From contig CM059560.1 of the NCBI GenBank assembly GCA_030386875.1, positions 43,938,757 to 44,002,756 of the forward strand: DNA of 64,000 bases, read 5' to 3'. The notes under the pieces were generated by a model. The model saw only the letters and a program-made list of their open reading frames with translations. It was not told where the DNA came from and did no database searches. The stretch's first letter is position 1, and each line of letters opens with the position of its first letter. A program made the translations under genes and the position numbers. This document shows, one piece after another, positions 11,087-25,200 of the stretch. The DNA is from Morinoia aosen (Eukaryota; Arthropoda; Malacostraca; Amphipoda; Talitridae).

Positions 11087-13480
11087 TCCTTTGTACGCTG
11101 TAGAGATACCTCGTGTACTCCTTTGTGCGCTGTAGAGATACCTTCTGTACTCCTTTGTACGCTGTAGAGATACCTCGTGTACTCCTTTGAACGTTCTAGA
11201 GATATTTCCTGTACTCCTTTGTGCGCTGTAGAGATACCTTCTGTACTCCTTTGTGCGCTGTAGGGATACCTTCTGTACTCCTTTGTGCGCTGTAGAGATA
11301 CCTTCTGTACTCCTTTGTGCGCTGTAGAGATACCTTCTGTACTCCTTTGTGCGCTGTAGAGATACCTTCTGTACTCCTTTGTACGCTGTAGAGATACCTC
11401 GTGTACTCCTTTGTACGTTCTAGAGATATTTCCTGTACTCCTTTGTGCGCTGTAGAGATACCTTCTGTACTCCTTTGTGCGCTGTAGAGATACCTTCTGT
11501 ACTCCTTTGTGTGCTGTGGAGATACCTTCTGTACTCCTTTGTGCGCTGTAGAGATACCTTCTGTACTCCTTTGTGCGCTGTAGAGATACCTTCTGTACTC
11601 CTTTGTACGCTGTAGAGATACCTCGTGTACTCCTTTGTACGTTCTAGAGATATTTCCTGTACTCCTTTGTGCGCTGTAGATATACCTTCTGTACTGCTTT
11701 GTGCGCTGTAGAGATACCTTCTGTACTCCTTTGTGCGCTGTAGAGATACCTCGTGTACTCCTTTGTACGCTGTAGAGATACCTTCTGTACTCCTTTGTGC
11801 GCTGTAGAGATACCTTCTGTACTCCTTTGTGCGCTGTAGAGATACCTTCTGTACTCCTTTGTGCGCTGTAGAGATACCTTCTGTACTCTTTTGTGCGCTG
11901 TAGAGATACCTCGTGTACTCCTTTGTACGCTGTAGAGATACCTTCTGTACTCCTTTGTGCGCTGTAGAGATACCTTCTGTACTCCTTTGTGCGCTGTAGA
12001 GATACCTTCTGTACTCCTTTGTGCGCTGTAGAGATACCTTCTGTACTCCTTTGTGCGCTGTAGAGATACCTCGTGTACTCCTTTGCACGTTCGAGAGATA
12101 TTTCCTGTACTCCTTTGTGCGCTGTAGAGATACCTTCTGTACTCCTTTGTGCGCTGTAGAGATACCTTCTGTACTCCTTTGTGCGCTGTAGAGATACCTC
12201 GTGTACTCCTTTGTACGTTCTAGAGATATTTCCTGTACTCCTTTGTGCGCTGTAGAGATACCTTCTGTACTCCTTTGTGCGCTGTAGAGATACCTTCTGT
12301 ACTCCTTTGTACGCTGTAGAGATACCTCGTGTACTCCTTTGTACGTTCTAGAGATATTTCCTGTACTCCTTTGTGCGCTGTAGAGATACCTTCTGTACTC
12401 CTTTGTGCGCTGTAGAGATACCTTCTGTACTCCTTTGTGCGCTGTTGAGATACCTTCTGTACGCCTTTGTGCGCTGTAGAGATACCTTCTGTACTCCTTT
12501 GTGCGCTGTAGAGATACCTTCTGTACTCCTATGTGCGCTGTAGAGATACCTTCTGTACTCCTTTGTGCGCTGTAGAGATACCTCGTGTACTCCTTTGTAC
12601 GTTCTAGAGATATTTCCTGTACTCCTTTGTGCGCTGTAGAGATACCTTCTGTACTCCTTTGTGCGCTGTAGAGATACCTTCTGTACTCCTTTGTGCGCTG
12701 TAGAGATACCTCGTGTACTCCTTCGTACGTTCTAGAGATATTTCCTGTACTCCTTTGTGCGCTGTAGAGATACCTTCTGTACTCCTTTGTGCGCTGTAGA
12801 GATACCTTCTGTACTCCTTTGTGCGCTGTAGAGATACCTTCTGTACTCCTTTGTGCGCTGTAGAGATACCTTCTGTACTCCTTTGTACGCTGTAGAGATA
12901 CCTCGTGTACTCCTTTGTGCGCTGTAGAGATACCTTCTGTACTCCTTTGTGCGCTGTAGAGATACCTTCTGTACTCCTTTGTGCGCTGTAGAGATACCTT
13001 CTGTACTCCTTTGTACGCTGTAGAGATACCTCGTGTACTCCTTTGTACGTTCTAGAGATATTTCCTGTACTCCTTTGTGCGCTGTAGAGATACCTTCTGT
13101 ACTCCTTTGTGCGCTGTAGAGATACCTTCTTTACTCCTTTGTGCGCTGTAGAGATACCTTCTGTACTCCTTTGTGCGCTGTAGAGATACCTTCTGTACTC
13201 CTTTGTGCGCTGTAGAGATACCTCGTGTACTCCTTTGTACGCTGTAGAGATACCTTCTGTACTCCTTTGTGCGCTGTAGAGATACCTTCTGTACTCCTTT
13301 GAACGCTGTAGAGATACCTTCTGTACTCCTTTGTGCGCTGTAGAGATACCTCGTGTACTCCTTTGTACGTTCTAGAGATATTTCCTGTACTCCTTTGTGC
13401 GCTGTAGAGATTCCTTCTGTACTCCTTTGTGCGCTATAGAGATACCTTCTGTACTCCTTTGTGCGCTGTAGAGATACCTT

Positions 13481-13520
13481 CTGACTCCTTTGTAGGCTGT
13501 AGAGATTCCTTCTGTACTCC
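13481..13520. repeat. Deletion/GTAGG marker, second occurrence
   Basis: CTGACTCC (one base short) followed by GTAGGCTG and AGATTCC, as at the start of the window. Its copy 4,255 bp on is at 17736, and another lies at 30247. All four also precede an ATCTTCTG or CTGTTCTCC unit and then a V3-V4 pair. Confidence 0.85.
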
Positions 13521-13807
13521 TTTGTGCGCTGTAGAGATATCTTCTGTACTCCTTTGTGCGCTGTAGAGATACCTTCTGTTCTCCTTTGTACGCTGTAGAG
13601 ATACCTCGTGTACTCCTTTGTACGTTCTAGAGATATTTCCTGTACTCCTTTGTGCGCTGTAGAGATACCTTCTGTACTCCTTTGTGCGCTGTAGAGATAC
13701 CTTCTGTACTCCTTTGTGCGCTGTAGAGTTACCTTCTGTACTCCTTTGTACGCTGTAGAGATACCTTCTGTACTCCTTTGTGCGCTGTAGAGATACCTTC
13801 TGTACTC

Positions 13808-13819
13808 CTTTGTACAAAG
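13808..13819. other. Perfect 12-bp palindrome CTTTGTACAAAG
   Basis: A monomer starting GTACAAAGTAG instead of GTACGCTGTAG creates this palindrome with the preceding CTTT. It occurs once here and once in the copy at 18063-18074. It is a private marker of this duplication. I have no evidence that it binds anything. Confidence 0.8.
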
Positions 13820-14299
13820 TAGAGATACCTCGTGTACTCCTTTGTACGTTCTAGAGATATTTCCTGTACTCCTTTGTGCGCTGTAGAGATACCTTCTGTA
13901 CTCCTTTGTGCGCTGTAGAGATTCCTTCTGTACTCCTTTGTGCGCTGTAGAGATACCTTCTGTACTCCTTTGTACGCTGTAGAAATACCTTCTGTACTCC
14001 TTTGTGCGCTGTAGAGATACCTTCTGTACTCCTTTGTACGCTGTAGAGATACCTCGTGTACTCCTTTGTACGTTCTAGAGATATTTCCTGTACTCCTTTG
14101 TGCGCTGTAGAGATACCTTCTGTACTCCTTTGTGCGCTGTAGAGATACCTTCTGTACTCCTTTGTACGCTGTAGAGATACCTTCTGTACTCCTTTGTGCG
14201 CTGTAGAGATACCTTCTGTACTCCTTTGTACGCTGTAGAGATACCTCGTGTACTCCTTTGTACGTTCTAGAGATATTTCCTGTACTCCTTTGTGCGCTG

Positions 14300-17200
14300 T
14301 AGAGATACCTTCTGTACTCCTTTGTGCGCTGTAGAGATACCTTCTGTACTCCTTTGTGCGCTGTTGAGATACCTTCTGTACTCCTTTGTGCGCTGTAGAG
14401 ATACCTTCTGTACTCCTTTGTGCGCTGTAGAGATACCTTCTGTACTCCTTTGTGCGCTGTAGAGATACCTTCTGTACTCCTTTGTGCGCTGTAGAGATAC
14501 CTTCTGTACTCCTTTGTACGCTGTAGAGATACCTCGTGTACTCCTTTGTGCGCTGTAGAGATACCTTCTGTACTCCTTTGTGCGCTGTAGAGATACCTCA
14601 TGTACTCCTTTGTACGCTGTAGAGATACCTTCTGTACTCCTTAGTGCGCTGTAGAGATACCTTCTGTACTCCTTTGTGCGCTGTAGAGATACCTTCTGTA
14701 CTCCTTTGTGCGCTGTAGAGATACCTTCTGTACTCCTTTGTGCGCTGTAGAGATACCTCATGTACTCCTTTGTACGCTGTAGAGATACCTTCTGCACTCC
14801 TTTGTACGCTGTAGAGATACCTCGTGTACTCCTTTGTGCGCTGTAGAGATACCTTCTGTACTCCTTTGTACGCTGTAGAGATACCTCGTGTACTCCTTTG
14901 AACGTTCTAGAGATATTTCCTGTACTCCTTTGTGCGCTGTAGAGATACCTTCTGTACTCCTTTGTGCGCTGTAGGGATACCTTCTGTACTCCTTTGTGCG
15001 CTGTAGAGATACCTTCTGTACTCCTTTGTGCGCTGTAGAGATACCTTCTGTACTCCTTTGTGCGCTGTAGAGATACCTTCTGTACTCCTTTGTACGCTGT
15101 AGAGATACCTCGTGTACTCCTTTGTACGTTCTAGAGATATTTCCTGTACTCCTTTGTGCGCTGTAGAGATACCTTCTGTACTCCTTTGTGCGCTGTAGAG
15201 ATACCTTCTGTACTCCTTTGTGTGCTGTGGAGATACCTTCTGTACTCCTTTGTGCGCTGTAGAGATACCTTCTGTACTCCTTTGTGCGCTGTAGAGATAC
15301 CTTCTGTACTCCTTTGTACGCTGTAGAGATACCTCGTGTACTCCTTTGTACGTTCTAGAGATATTTCCTGTACTCCTTTGTGCGCTGTAGATATACCTTC
15401 TGTACTGCTTTGTGCGCTGTAGAGATACCTTCTGTACTCCTTTGTGCGCTGTAGAGATACCTCGTGTACTCCTTTGTACGCTGTAGAGATACCTTCTGTA
15501 CTCCTTTGTGCGCTGTAGAGATACCTTCTGTACTCCTTTGTGCGCTGTAGAGATACCTTCTGTACTCCTTTGTGCGCTGTAGAGATACCTTCTGTACTCT
15601 TTTGTGCGCTGTAGAGATACCTCGTGTACTCCTTTGTACGCTGTAGAGATACCTTCTGTACTCCTTTGTGCGCTGTAGAGATACCTTCTGTACTCCTTTG
15701 TGCGCTGTAGAGATACCTTCTGTACTCCTTTGTGCGCTGTAGAGATACCTTCTGTACTCCTTTGTGCGCTGTAGAGATACCTCGTGTACTCCTTTGCACG
15801 TTCGAGAGATATTTCCTGTACTCCTTTGTGCGCTGTAGAGATACCTTCTGTACTCCTCTGTGCGCTGTAGAGATACCTTCTGTACTCCTTTGTGCGCTGT
15901 AGAGATACCTCGTGTACTCCTTTGTACGTTCTAGAGATATTTCCTGTACTCCTTTGTGCGCTGTAGAGATACCTTCTGTACTCCTTTGTGCGCTGTAGAG
16001 ATACCTTCTGTACTCCTTTGTACGCTGTAGAGATACCTCGTGTACTCCTTTGTACGTTCTAGAGATATTTCCTGTACTCCTTTGTGCGCTGTAGAGATAC
16101 CTTCTGTACTCCTTTGTGCGCTGTAGAGATACCTTCTGTACTCCTTTGTGCGCTGTTGAGATACCTTCTGTACGCCTATGTGCGCTGTAGAGATACCTTC
16201 TGTACTCCTTTGTGCGCTGTAGAGATACCTCGTGTACTCCTTTGTACGTTCTAGAGATATTTCCTGTACTCCTTTGTGCGCTGTAGAGATACCTTCTGTA
16301 CTCCTTTGTGCGCTGTAGAGATACCTTCTGTACTCCTTTGTGCGCTGTAGAGATACCTCGTGTACTCCTTCGTACGTTCTAGAGATATTTCCTGTACTCC
16401 TTTGTGCGCTGTAGAGATACCTTCTGTACTCCTTTGTGCGCTGTAGAGATACCTTCTGTACTCCTTTGTGCGCTGTAGAGATACCTTCTGTACTCCTTTG
16501 TGCGCTGTAGAGATACCTTCTGTACTCCTTTGTACGCTGTAGAGATACCTCGTGTACTCCTTTGTGCGCTGTAGAGATACCTTCTGTACTCCTTTGTGCG
16601 CTGTAGAGATACCTTCTGTACTCCTTTGTGCGCTGTAGAGATACCTTCTGTACTCCTTTGTACGCTGTAGAGATACCTCGTGTACTCCTTTGTACGTTCT
16701 AGAGATATTTCCTGTACTCCTTTGTGCGCTGTAGAGATACCTTCTGTACTCCTTTGTGCGCTGTAGAGATACCTTCTTTACTCCTTTGTGCGCTGTAGAG
16801 ATACCTTCTGTACTCCTTTGTGCGCTGTAGAGATACCTTCTGTACTCCTTTGTGCGCTGTAGAGATACCTCGTGTACTCCTTTGTACGCTGTAGAGATAC
16901 CTTCTGTACTCCTTTGTGCGCTGTAGAGATACCTTCTGTACTCCTTTGAACGCTGTAGAGATACCTTCTGTACTCCTTTGTGCGCTGTAGAGATACCTCG
17001 TGTACTCCTTTGTACGTTCTAGAGATATTTCCTGTACTCCTTTGTGCGCTGTAGAGATTCCTTCTGTACTCCTTTGTGCGCTGTAGAGATACCTTCTGTA
17101 CTCCTTTGTGCGCTGTAGAGAGACCTTCTGTACTCCTTTGTGCGCTGTAGAGATACCTTCTGTACTTCTTTGTGCGCTGTAGAGATACCTCGTGTACTCC

Positions 17201-18520
17201 TTTGTACGTTCTAGAGATATTTCCTGTACTCCTTTGTGCGCTGTAGAGATACCTTCTGTACTCCTTTGTGCGCTGTAGAGATGCCTTCTGTACTCCTTTG
17301 CGCGCTGTAGAGATACCTTCTGTACTCCTTTGTACGCTGTAGAGATACCTTCTGTACTCCTTTGTGCGCTGTAGAGATACCTTCTGTACTCCTTTGTACG
17401 CTGTAGAGATACCTCGTGTACTCCTTTGTACGTTCTAGAGGTATTTCCTGTACTCCTTTGTGCGCTGTAGAGATACCTTCTGTACTCCTTTGTGCGCTGT
17501 AGAGATACCTTCTGTACTCCTTTGTACGCTGTAGAGATACCTTCTGTACTCCTTTGTGCGCTGTAGAGATACCTTCTGTACTCCTTTGTACGCTGTAGAG
17601 ATACCTCGTGTACTCCTTTGTACGTTCTAGAGATATTTCCTGTACTCCTTTGTGCGCTGTAGAGATACCTTCTGTACTCCTTTGTGCGCTATAGAGATAC
17701 CTTCTGTACTCCTTTGTGCGCTGTAGAGATACCTTCTGACTCCTTTGTAGGCTGTAGAGATTCCTTCTGTACTCCTTTGTGCGCTGTAGAGATATCTTCT
17801 GTACTCCTTTGTGCGCTGTAGAGATACCTTCTGTTCTCCTTTGTACGCTGTAGAGATACCTCGTGTACTCCTTTGTACGTTCTAGAGATATTTCCTGTAC
17901 TCCTTTGTGCGCTGTAGAGATACCTTCTGTACTCCTTTGTGCGCTGTAGAGATACCTTCTGTACTCCTTTGTGCGCTGTAGAGATACCTTCTGTACTCCT
18001 TTGTACGCTGTAGAGATACCTTCTGTACTCCTTTGTGCGCTGTAGAGATACCTTCTGTACTCCTTTGTACAAAGTAGAGATACCTCGTGTACTCCTTTGT
18101 ACGTTCTAGAGATATTTCCTGTACTCCTTTGTGCGCTGTAGAGATACCTTCTGTACTCCTTTGTGCGCTGTAGAGATTCCTTCTGTACTCCTTTGTGCGC
18201 TGTAGAGATACCTTCTGTACTCCTTTGTACGCTGTAGAAATACCTTCTGTACTCCTTTGTGCGCTGTAGAGATACCTTCTGTACTCCTTTGTACGCTGTA
18301 GAGATACCTCGTGTACTCCTTTGTACGTTCTAGAGATATTTCCTGTACTCCTTTGTGCGCTGTAGAGATACCTTCTGTACTCCTTTGTGCGCTGTAGAGA
18401 TACCTTCTGTACTCCTTTGTACGCTGTAGAGATACCTTCTGTACTCCTTTGTGCGCTGTAGAGATACCTTCTGTACTCCTTTGTACGCTGTAGAGATACC
18501 TCGTGTACTCCTTTGTACGT
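14300..18520. repeat. Tandem block, copy B (~4.25 kb)
   Basis: Immediately follows copy A and matches it as described there. V4 intervals run 7-7-14-4-4-6-4-10-10-6-7-6-(8 minus 1 bp)-7-7-6, against 7-7-14-4-4-8-4-10-10-(8 minus 1 bp)-7-7-6 in copy A. The additional 608 bp (6+7+6 monomers) ending at 17620 includes the AGAGGTATT form of V4 at 17428, also seen at 7573, 28179, 37682, 40339, 58580 and 62837. Confidence 0.83.
18063..18074. other. Second copy of the 12-bp palindrome
   Basis: Same CTTTGTACAAAG, 4,255 bp after the first. The later copy of this region at ~30.57 kb has the usual GTACGCTG instead, so the change either arose before the 10.6-18.5 kb duplication and was lost, or was never in the 30-kb copy. 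Confidence 0.8.
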
Positions 18521-19218
18521 GCTAGAGATATTTCCTGTACTCCTTTGTGCGCTGTAGAGATACCTTCTGTACTCCTTTGTGCGCTGTAGAGATACCTTCT
18601 GTACTCCTTTGTGCGCTGTTGAGATACCTTCTGTACTCCTTTGTGCGCTGTAGAGATACCTTCTGTACTCCTTTGTGCGCTGTAGAGATACCTTCTGTAC
18701 TCCTTTGTGCGCTGTAGAGATACCTTCTGTACTCCTTTGTGCGCTGTAGAGATACCTTCTGTACTCCTTTGTACGCTGTAGAGATACCTCGTGTACTCCT
18801 TTGTGCGCTGTAGAGATACCTTCTGTACTCCTTTGTGCGCTGTAGAGATACCTCATGTACTCCTTTGTACGCTGTAGAGATACCTTCTGCACTCCTTTGT
18901 ACGCTGTAGAGATACCTCGTGTACTCCTTTGTGCGCTGTAGAGATACCTTCTGTACTCCTTTGTACGCTGTAGAGATACCTCGTGTACTCCTATGTACGT
19001 TCTAGAGATATTTCCTGTACTTCTTTGTGCGCTGTAGAGATACCTTCTGTACTCCTTTGTGCGCTGTAGGGATACCTTCTGTACTCCTTTGTGCGCTGTA
19101 GAGATACCTTCTGTACTCCTTTGTGCGCTGTAGAGATACTTTCTGTACTCCTTTGTGCGCTGTAGAGATACCTTCTGTACTCCTTTGTACGCTGTAGAGA
19201 TACCTCGTTTACTCCTTT

Positions 19219-22200
19219 GTACGTTCTAGAGATATTTCCTGTACTCCTTTGTGCGCTGTAGAGATACCTTCTGTACTCCTTTGTGCGCTGTAGAGATACC
19301 TTCTGTACTCCTTTGTGCGCTGTAGAGATACCTTCTGTACTCCTTTGTGCGCTGTAGAGATACCTTCTGTACTCCTTTGTGCGCTGTAGAGATACCTTCT
19401 GTACTCCTTTGTACGCTGTAGAGATACCTCGTGTACTCCTTTGTACGTTCTAGAGATATTTCCTGTACTCCTTTGTGCGCTGTAGAGATACCTTCTGTAC
19501 TCCTTTGTACGCTGTAGAGATACCTTCTGTACTCCTTTGTGCGCTGTAGAGATACCTCGTGTACTCCTTTGTACGCTGTAGAGATACCTTCTGTACTCCT
19601 TTGTGCGCTGTAGAGATACCTTCTGTACTCCTTTGTGCGCTGTAGAGATACCTTCTGTACTCCTTTGTACGCTGTAGAGATACCTCGTGTACTCCTTTGT
19701 ACGTTCTAGAGATATTTCCTGTACTCCTTTGTGCGATGTAGAGATACCTTCTGTACTCCTTTGTGCGCTGTAGAGATACCTTCTGTACTCCTTTGTGCGC
19801 TGTAGAGATACCTTCTGTACTCCTTTGTGCGCTGTAGAGATACCTTCTGTACTCCTTTGTACGTTCTAGAGATATTTCCTGTACTCCTTTGTGCGCTGTA
19901 GAGATACCTTCTGTACTCCTTTGTACGCTGTAGAGATACCTCGTGTACTCCTTTGTACGTTCTAGAGATATTTCCTGTACTCCTTTGTGCGCTGTAGAGA
20001 TACCTTCTGTACTCCTTTGTGCGCTGTAGAGATACCTTCTGTACTCCTTTGTGCGCTGTAGAGATACCTTCTGTACTCTTTTGTACGCTCCAGAGATACC
20101 TCGTGTACTCCTTTGTACGTTCTAGAGATATTTCCTGTACTCCTTTGTGCGCTGTAGAGATACCTTCTCTACTCCTTTGTGCGCTGTAGAGATACCTTCT
20201 GTACTTCTTTGTGCGCTGTAGAGATACCTTCTGTACTCCTTTGTACGCTGTAGAGATACCTTCTGTACTCCTTTGTACGCTGTAGAGATACCTTCTGTAC
20301 TCCTTTGTACGCTGTAGAGATACCTCGTGTACTCCTTTGTACGTTCTAGAGATATTTCCTGTACTCCTTTGTGCGCTGTAGAGATACCTTCTGTACTCCT
20401 TTGTGCGCTGTAGAGATACCTTCTGTACTCCTTTGTACGCTGTAGAGATACCTTCTGTACTCCTTTGTGCGCTGTAGAGATACCTTCTGTACTCCTTTGT
20501 ACGCTGTAGAGATACCTCGTGTACTCCTTTGTACGTTCTAGAGATATTTCCTGTACTCCTTTGTGCGCTGTAGAGATACCTTCTGTACTCCTTTGTGCGC
20601 TGTAGAGATACCTTCTGTACTCCTTTGTGCGCTGTTGAGATACCTTCTGTACTCCTTTGTGCGCTGTAGAGATACCTTCTGTACTCCTTTGTGCGCTGTA
20701 GAGATACCTTCTGTACTCCTTTGTGCGCTGTAGAGATACCTTCTGTACTCCTTTGTGCGCTGTAGAGATACCTTCTGTACTCCTTTGTACGCTGTAGAGA
20801 TACCTCGTGTACTCTTTTGTGCGCTGTAGAGATACCTTCTGTACTCCTTTGTGCGCTGTTGAGATACCTTCTGTACTCCTTTGTGCGCTGTAGAGATACC
20901 TTCTGTACTCCTTTGTGCGCTGTAGAGATACCTTCTGTACTCCTTTGTGCGCTGTAGAGATACCTTCTGTACTCCTTTGTGCGCTGTAGAGATACCTTCT
21001 GTACTCCTTTGTGCGCTGTAGAGATACCTCATGTACTCCTTTGTACGCTGTAGAGATACCTTCTGCACTCCTTTGTACGCTGTAGAGATACCTCGTGTAC
21101 TCCTTTGTGCGCTGTAGAGATACCTTCTGTACTCCTTTGTACGCTGTAGAGATACCTCGTGTACTCCTATGTACGTTCTAGAGATATTTCCTGTACTTCT
21201 TTGTGCGCTGTAGAGATACCTTCTGTACTCCTTTGTGCGCTGTACGGATACCTTCTGTACTTCTTTGTGCGCTGTAGAGATACCTTCTGTACTCCTTTGT
21301 GCGCTGTAGAGATACCTTCTGTACTCCTTTGTGCGCTGTAGAGATACCTTCTGTACTCCTTTGTACGCTGTAGAGATACCTCGATTACTCCTTTGTACGT
21401 TCTAGAGATATTTCCTGTACTCCTTTGTGCGCTGTAGAGATACCTTCTGTACTCCTTTGTGCGCTGTAGAGATACCTTCTGTACTCCTTTGTGCGCTGTA
21501 GAGATACCTTCTGTACTCCTTTGTGCGCTGTAGAGATACCTTCTGTACTCCTTTGTGCGCTGTAGAGATACCTTCTGTACTCCTTTGTACGCTGTAGAGA
21601 TACCTCGTGTACTCCTTTGTACGTTCTAGAGATATTTCCTGTACTCCTTTGTGCGCTGTAGAGATACCTTCTGTACTCCTTTGTGCGCTGTAGAGATACC
21701 TTCTGTACTCCTTTGTGCGCTGTAGAGATACCTCGTGTACTCCTTTGTACGCTGTAGAGATACCTTCTGTACTCCTTTGTGCGCTGTAGAGATACCTTCT
21801 GTACTCCTTTGTGCGCTGTAGAGATACCTTCTGTACTCCTTTGTGCGCTGTAGAGATACCTTCTGTACTCTTTTGTGCGCTGTAGAGATACCTCGTGTAC
21901 TCCTTTGTACGCTGTAGAGATACCTTCTGTACTCCTTTGTGCGCTGTAGAGATACCTTCTGTACTCCTTTGTGCGCTGTAGAGATACCTTCTGTACTCCT
22001 TAGTGCGCTGTAGAGATACATTCTGTACTCCTTTGTGCGCTGTAGAGATACCTTCTGTACTCCTTTGTGCGCTGTAGAGATACCTCGTGTACTCCTTTGT
22101 ACGTTCTAGAGATATTTCCTGTACTCCTTTGTGCACTGTAGAGATACCTTCGGTACTCCTCTGTGCGCTGTAGAGATACCTTCTGTACTCCTTTGTGCGC

Positions 22201-22226
22201 TGTAGAGATACCTCGTTTACTCCTTT
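19219..22226. repeat. 3,008-bp higher-order unit, first tandem copy (94 monomers)
   Basis: V4 intervals 7-7-8-5-3-5-7-6-20-7-7-15(-4) run from 19219 to 22227 and repeat in the next 3,008 bp. CTCGTTTACTCC precedes the V4 at both 19219 and 22227. Adjacent copies are nearly identical at the base level, differing by scattered single changes, which suggests recent amplification. Confidence 0.88.
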
Positions 22227-25200
22227 GTACGTTCTAGAGATATTTCCTGTACTCCTTTGTGCGCTGTAGAGATACCTTCTGTACTCCTTTGTGCGCTGTA
22301 GAGATACCTTCTGTACTCCTTTGTGCGCTGTAGAGATACCTTCTGTACTCCTTTGTGCGCTGTAGAGATACCTTCTGTACTCCTTTGTGCGCTGTAGAGA
22401 TACCTTCTGTACTCCTTTGTACGCTGTAGAGATACCTCGTGTACTCCTTTGTACGTTCTAGAGATATTTCCTGTACTCCTTTGTGCGCTGTAGAGATACC
22501 TTCTGTACTCCTTTGTACGCTGTAGAGATACCTTCTGTACTCCTTTGTGCGCTGTAGAGATACCTCGTGTACTCCTTTGTACGCTGTAGAGATACCTTCT
22601 GTACTCCTTTGTGCGCTGTAGAAATACCTTCTGTACTCCTTTGTGCGCTGTAGAGATACCTTCTGTACTCCTTTGTACGCTGTAGAGATACCTCGTGTAC
22701 TCCTTTGTACGTTCTAGAGATATTTCCTGTACTCCTTTGTGCGATGTAGAGATACCTTCTGTACTCCTTTGTGCGCTGTAGAGATACCTTCTGTACTCCT
22801 TTGTGCGCTGTAGAGATACCTTCTGTACTCCTTTGTGCGCTGTAGAGATACCTTCTGTACTCCTTTGTACGTTCTAGAGATATTTCCTGTACTCCTTTGT
22901 GCGCTGTAGAGATACCTTCTGTACTCCTTTGTACGCTGTAGAGATACCTCGTGTACTCCTTTGTACGTTCTAGAGATATTTCCTGTACTCCTTTGTGCGC
23001 TGTAGAGATACCTTCTGTACTCCTTTGTGCGCTGTAGAGATACCTTCTGTACTCCTTTGTGCGCTGTAGAGATACCTTCTGTACTCTTTTGTACGCTCTA
23101 GAGATACCTCGTGTACTCCTTTGTACGTTCTAGAGATATTTCCTGTACTCCTTTGTGCGCTGTAGAGATACCTTCTCTACTCCTTTGTGCGCTGTAGAGA
23201 TACCTTCTGTACTTCTTTGTGCGCTGTAGAGATACCTTCTGTACTCCTTTGTACGCTGTAGAGATACCTTCTGTACTCCTTTGTACGCTGTAGAGATACC
23301 TTCTGTACTCCTTTGTACGCTGTAGAGATACCTCGTGTACTCCTTTGTACGTTCTAGAGATATTTCCTGTACTCCTTTGTGCGCTGTAGAGATACCTTCT
23401 GTACTCCTTTGTGCGCTGTAGAGATACCTTCTGTACTCCTTTGTACGCTGTAGAGATACCTTCTGTACTCCTTTGTGCGCTGTAGAGATACCTTCTGTAC
23501 TCCTTTGTACGCTGTAGAGATACCTCGTGTACTCCTTTGTACGTTCTAGAGATATTTCCTGTACTCCTTTGTGCGCTGTAGAGATACCTTCTGTACTCCT
23601 TTGTGCGCTGTAGAGATACCTTCTGTACTCCTTTGTGCGCTGTTGAGATACCTTCTGTACTCCTTTGTGCGCTGTAGAGATACCTTCTGTACTCCTTTGT
23701 GCGCTGTAGAGATACCTTCTGTACTCCTTTGTGCGCTGTAGAGATACCTTCTGTACTCCTTTGTGCGCTGTAGAGATACCTTCTGTACTCCTTTGTACGC
23801 TGTAGAGATACCTCGTGTACTCTTTTGTGCGCTGTAGAGATACCTTCTGTACTCCTTTGTGCGCTGTTGAGATACCTTCTGTACTCCTTTGTGCGCTGTA
23901 GAGATACCTTCTGTACTCCTTTGTGCGCTGTAGAGATACCTTCTGTACTCTTTTGTGCGCTGTAGAGATACCTTCTGTACTCCTTTGTGCGCTGTAGAGA
24001 TACCTTCTGTACTCCTTTGTGCGCTGTAGAGATACCTCATGTACTCCTTTGTACGCTGTAGAGATACCTTCTGCACTCCTTTGTACGCTGTAGAGATACC
24101 TCGTGTACTCCTTTGTGCGCTGTAGAGATACCTTCTGTACTCCTTTGTACGCTGTAGAGATACCTCGTGTACTCCTATGTACGTTCTAGAGATATTTCCT
24201 GTACTTCTTTGTGCGCTGTAGAGATACCTTCTGTACTCCTTTGTGCGCTGTAGGGATACCTTCTGTACTTCTTTGTGCGCTGTAGAGATACCTTCTGTAC
24301 TCCTTTGTGCGCTGTAGAGATACCTTCTGTACTCCTTTGTGCGCTGTAGAGATACCTTCTGTACTCCTTTGTACGCTGTAGAGATACCTCGTTTACTCCT
24401 TTGTACGTTCTAGAGATATTTCCTGTACTCCTTTGTGCGCTGTAGAGATACCTTCTGTACTCCTTTGTGCGCTGTAGAGATACCTTCTGTACTCCTTTGT
24501 GCGCTGTAGAGATACCTTCTGTACTCCTTTGTGCGCTGTAGAGATACCTTCTGTACTCCTTTGTGCGCTGTAGAGATACCTTCTGTACTCCTTTGTACGC
24601 TGTAGAGATACCTCGTGTACTCCTTTGTACGTTCTAGAGATATTTCCTGTACTCCTTTGTGCGCTGTAGAGATACCTTCTGTACTCCTTTGTGCGCTGTA
24701 GAGATACCTTCTGTACTCCTTTGTGCGCTGTAGAGATACCTCGTGTACTCCTTTGTACGCTGTAGAGATACCTTCTGTACTCCTTTGTGCGCTGTAGAGA
24801 TACCTTCTGTACTCCTTTGTGCGCTGTAGAGATACCTTCTGTACTCCTTTGTGCGCTGTAGAGATACCTTCTGTACTCTTTTGTGCGCTGTAGAGATACC
24901 TCGTGTACTCCTTTGTACGCTGTAGAGATACCTTCTGTACTCCTTTGTGCGCTGTAGAGATACCTTCTGTACTCCTTTGTGCGCTGTAGAGATACCTTCT
25001 GTACTCCTTAGTGTGCTGTAGAGATACATTCTGTACTCCTTTGTGCGCTGTAGAGATACCTTCTGTACTCCTTTGTGCGCTGTAGAGATACCTCGTGTAC
25101 TCCTTTGTACGTTCTAGAGATATTTCCTGTACTCCTTTGTGCACTGTAGAGATACCTTCTGTACTCCTCTGTGCGCTGTAGAGATACCTTCTGTACTCCT

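Larger units (their letters stand above)
10600..14300. repeat. Tandem block, copy A (~3.7 kb)
   Basis: V4 units at 11189, 11413, 11637, 12085, 12213 and 12341 recur 3,711 bp later (15.1-kb region). Those from 13620 to 14260 recur at 17875-18515, 4,255 bp later (133 monomers minus 1). Shared markers are TTTGAACGTTC (11189 and 14900), TTTGCACGTTCG (12085 and 15796), the CTGACTCC deletion and GTACAAAG. Relative to copy A, copy B has lost two monomers near 16.2 kb and holds 19 more monomers between 17012 and 17620. Confidence 0.83.

Noticed and set aside
13808..13819. CTTTGTACAAAG palindrome as a protein-binding operator or attachment site
   Set aside because: It occurs only in two copies of one duplication, arises from a single altered monomer, and has no associated gene.
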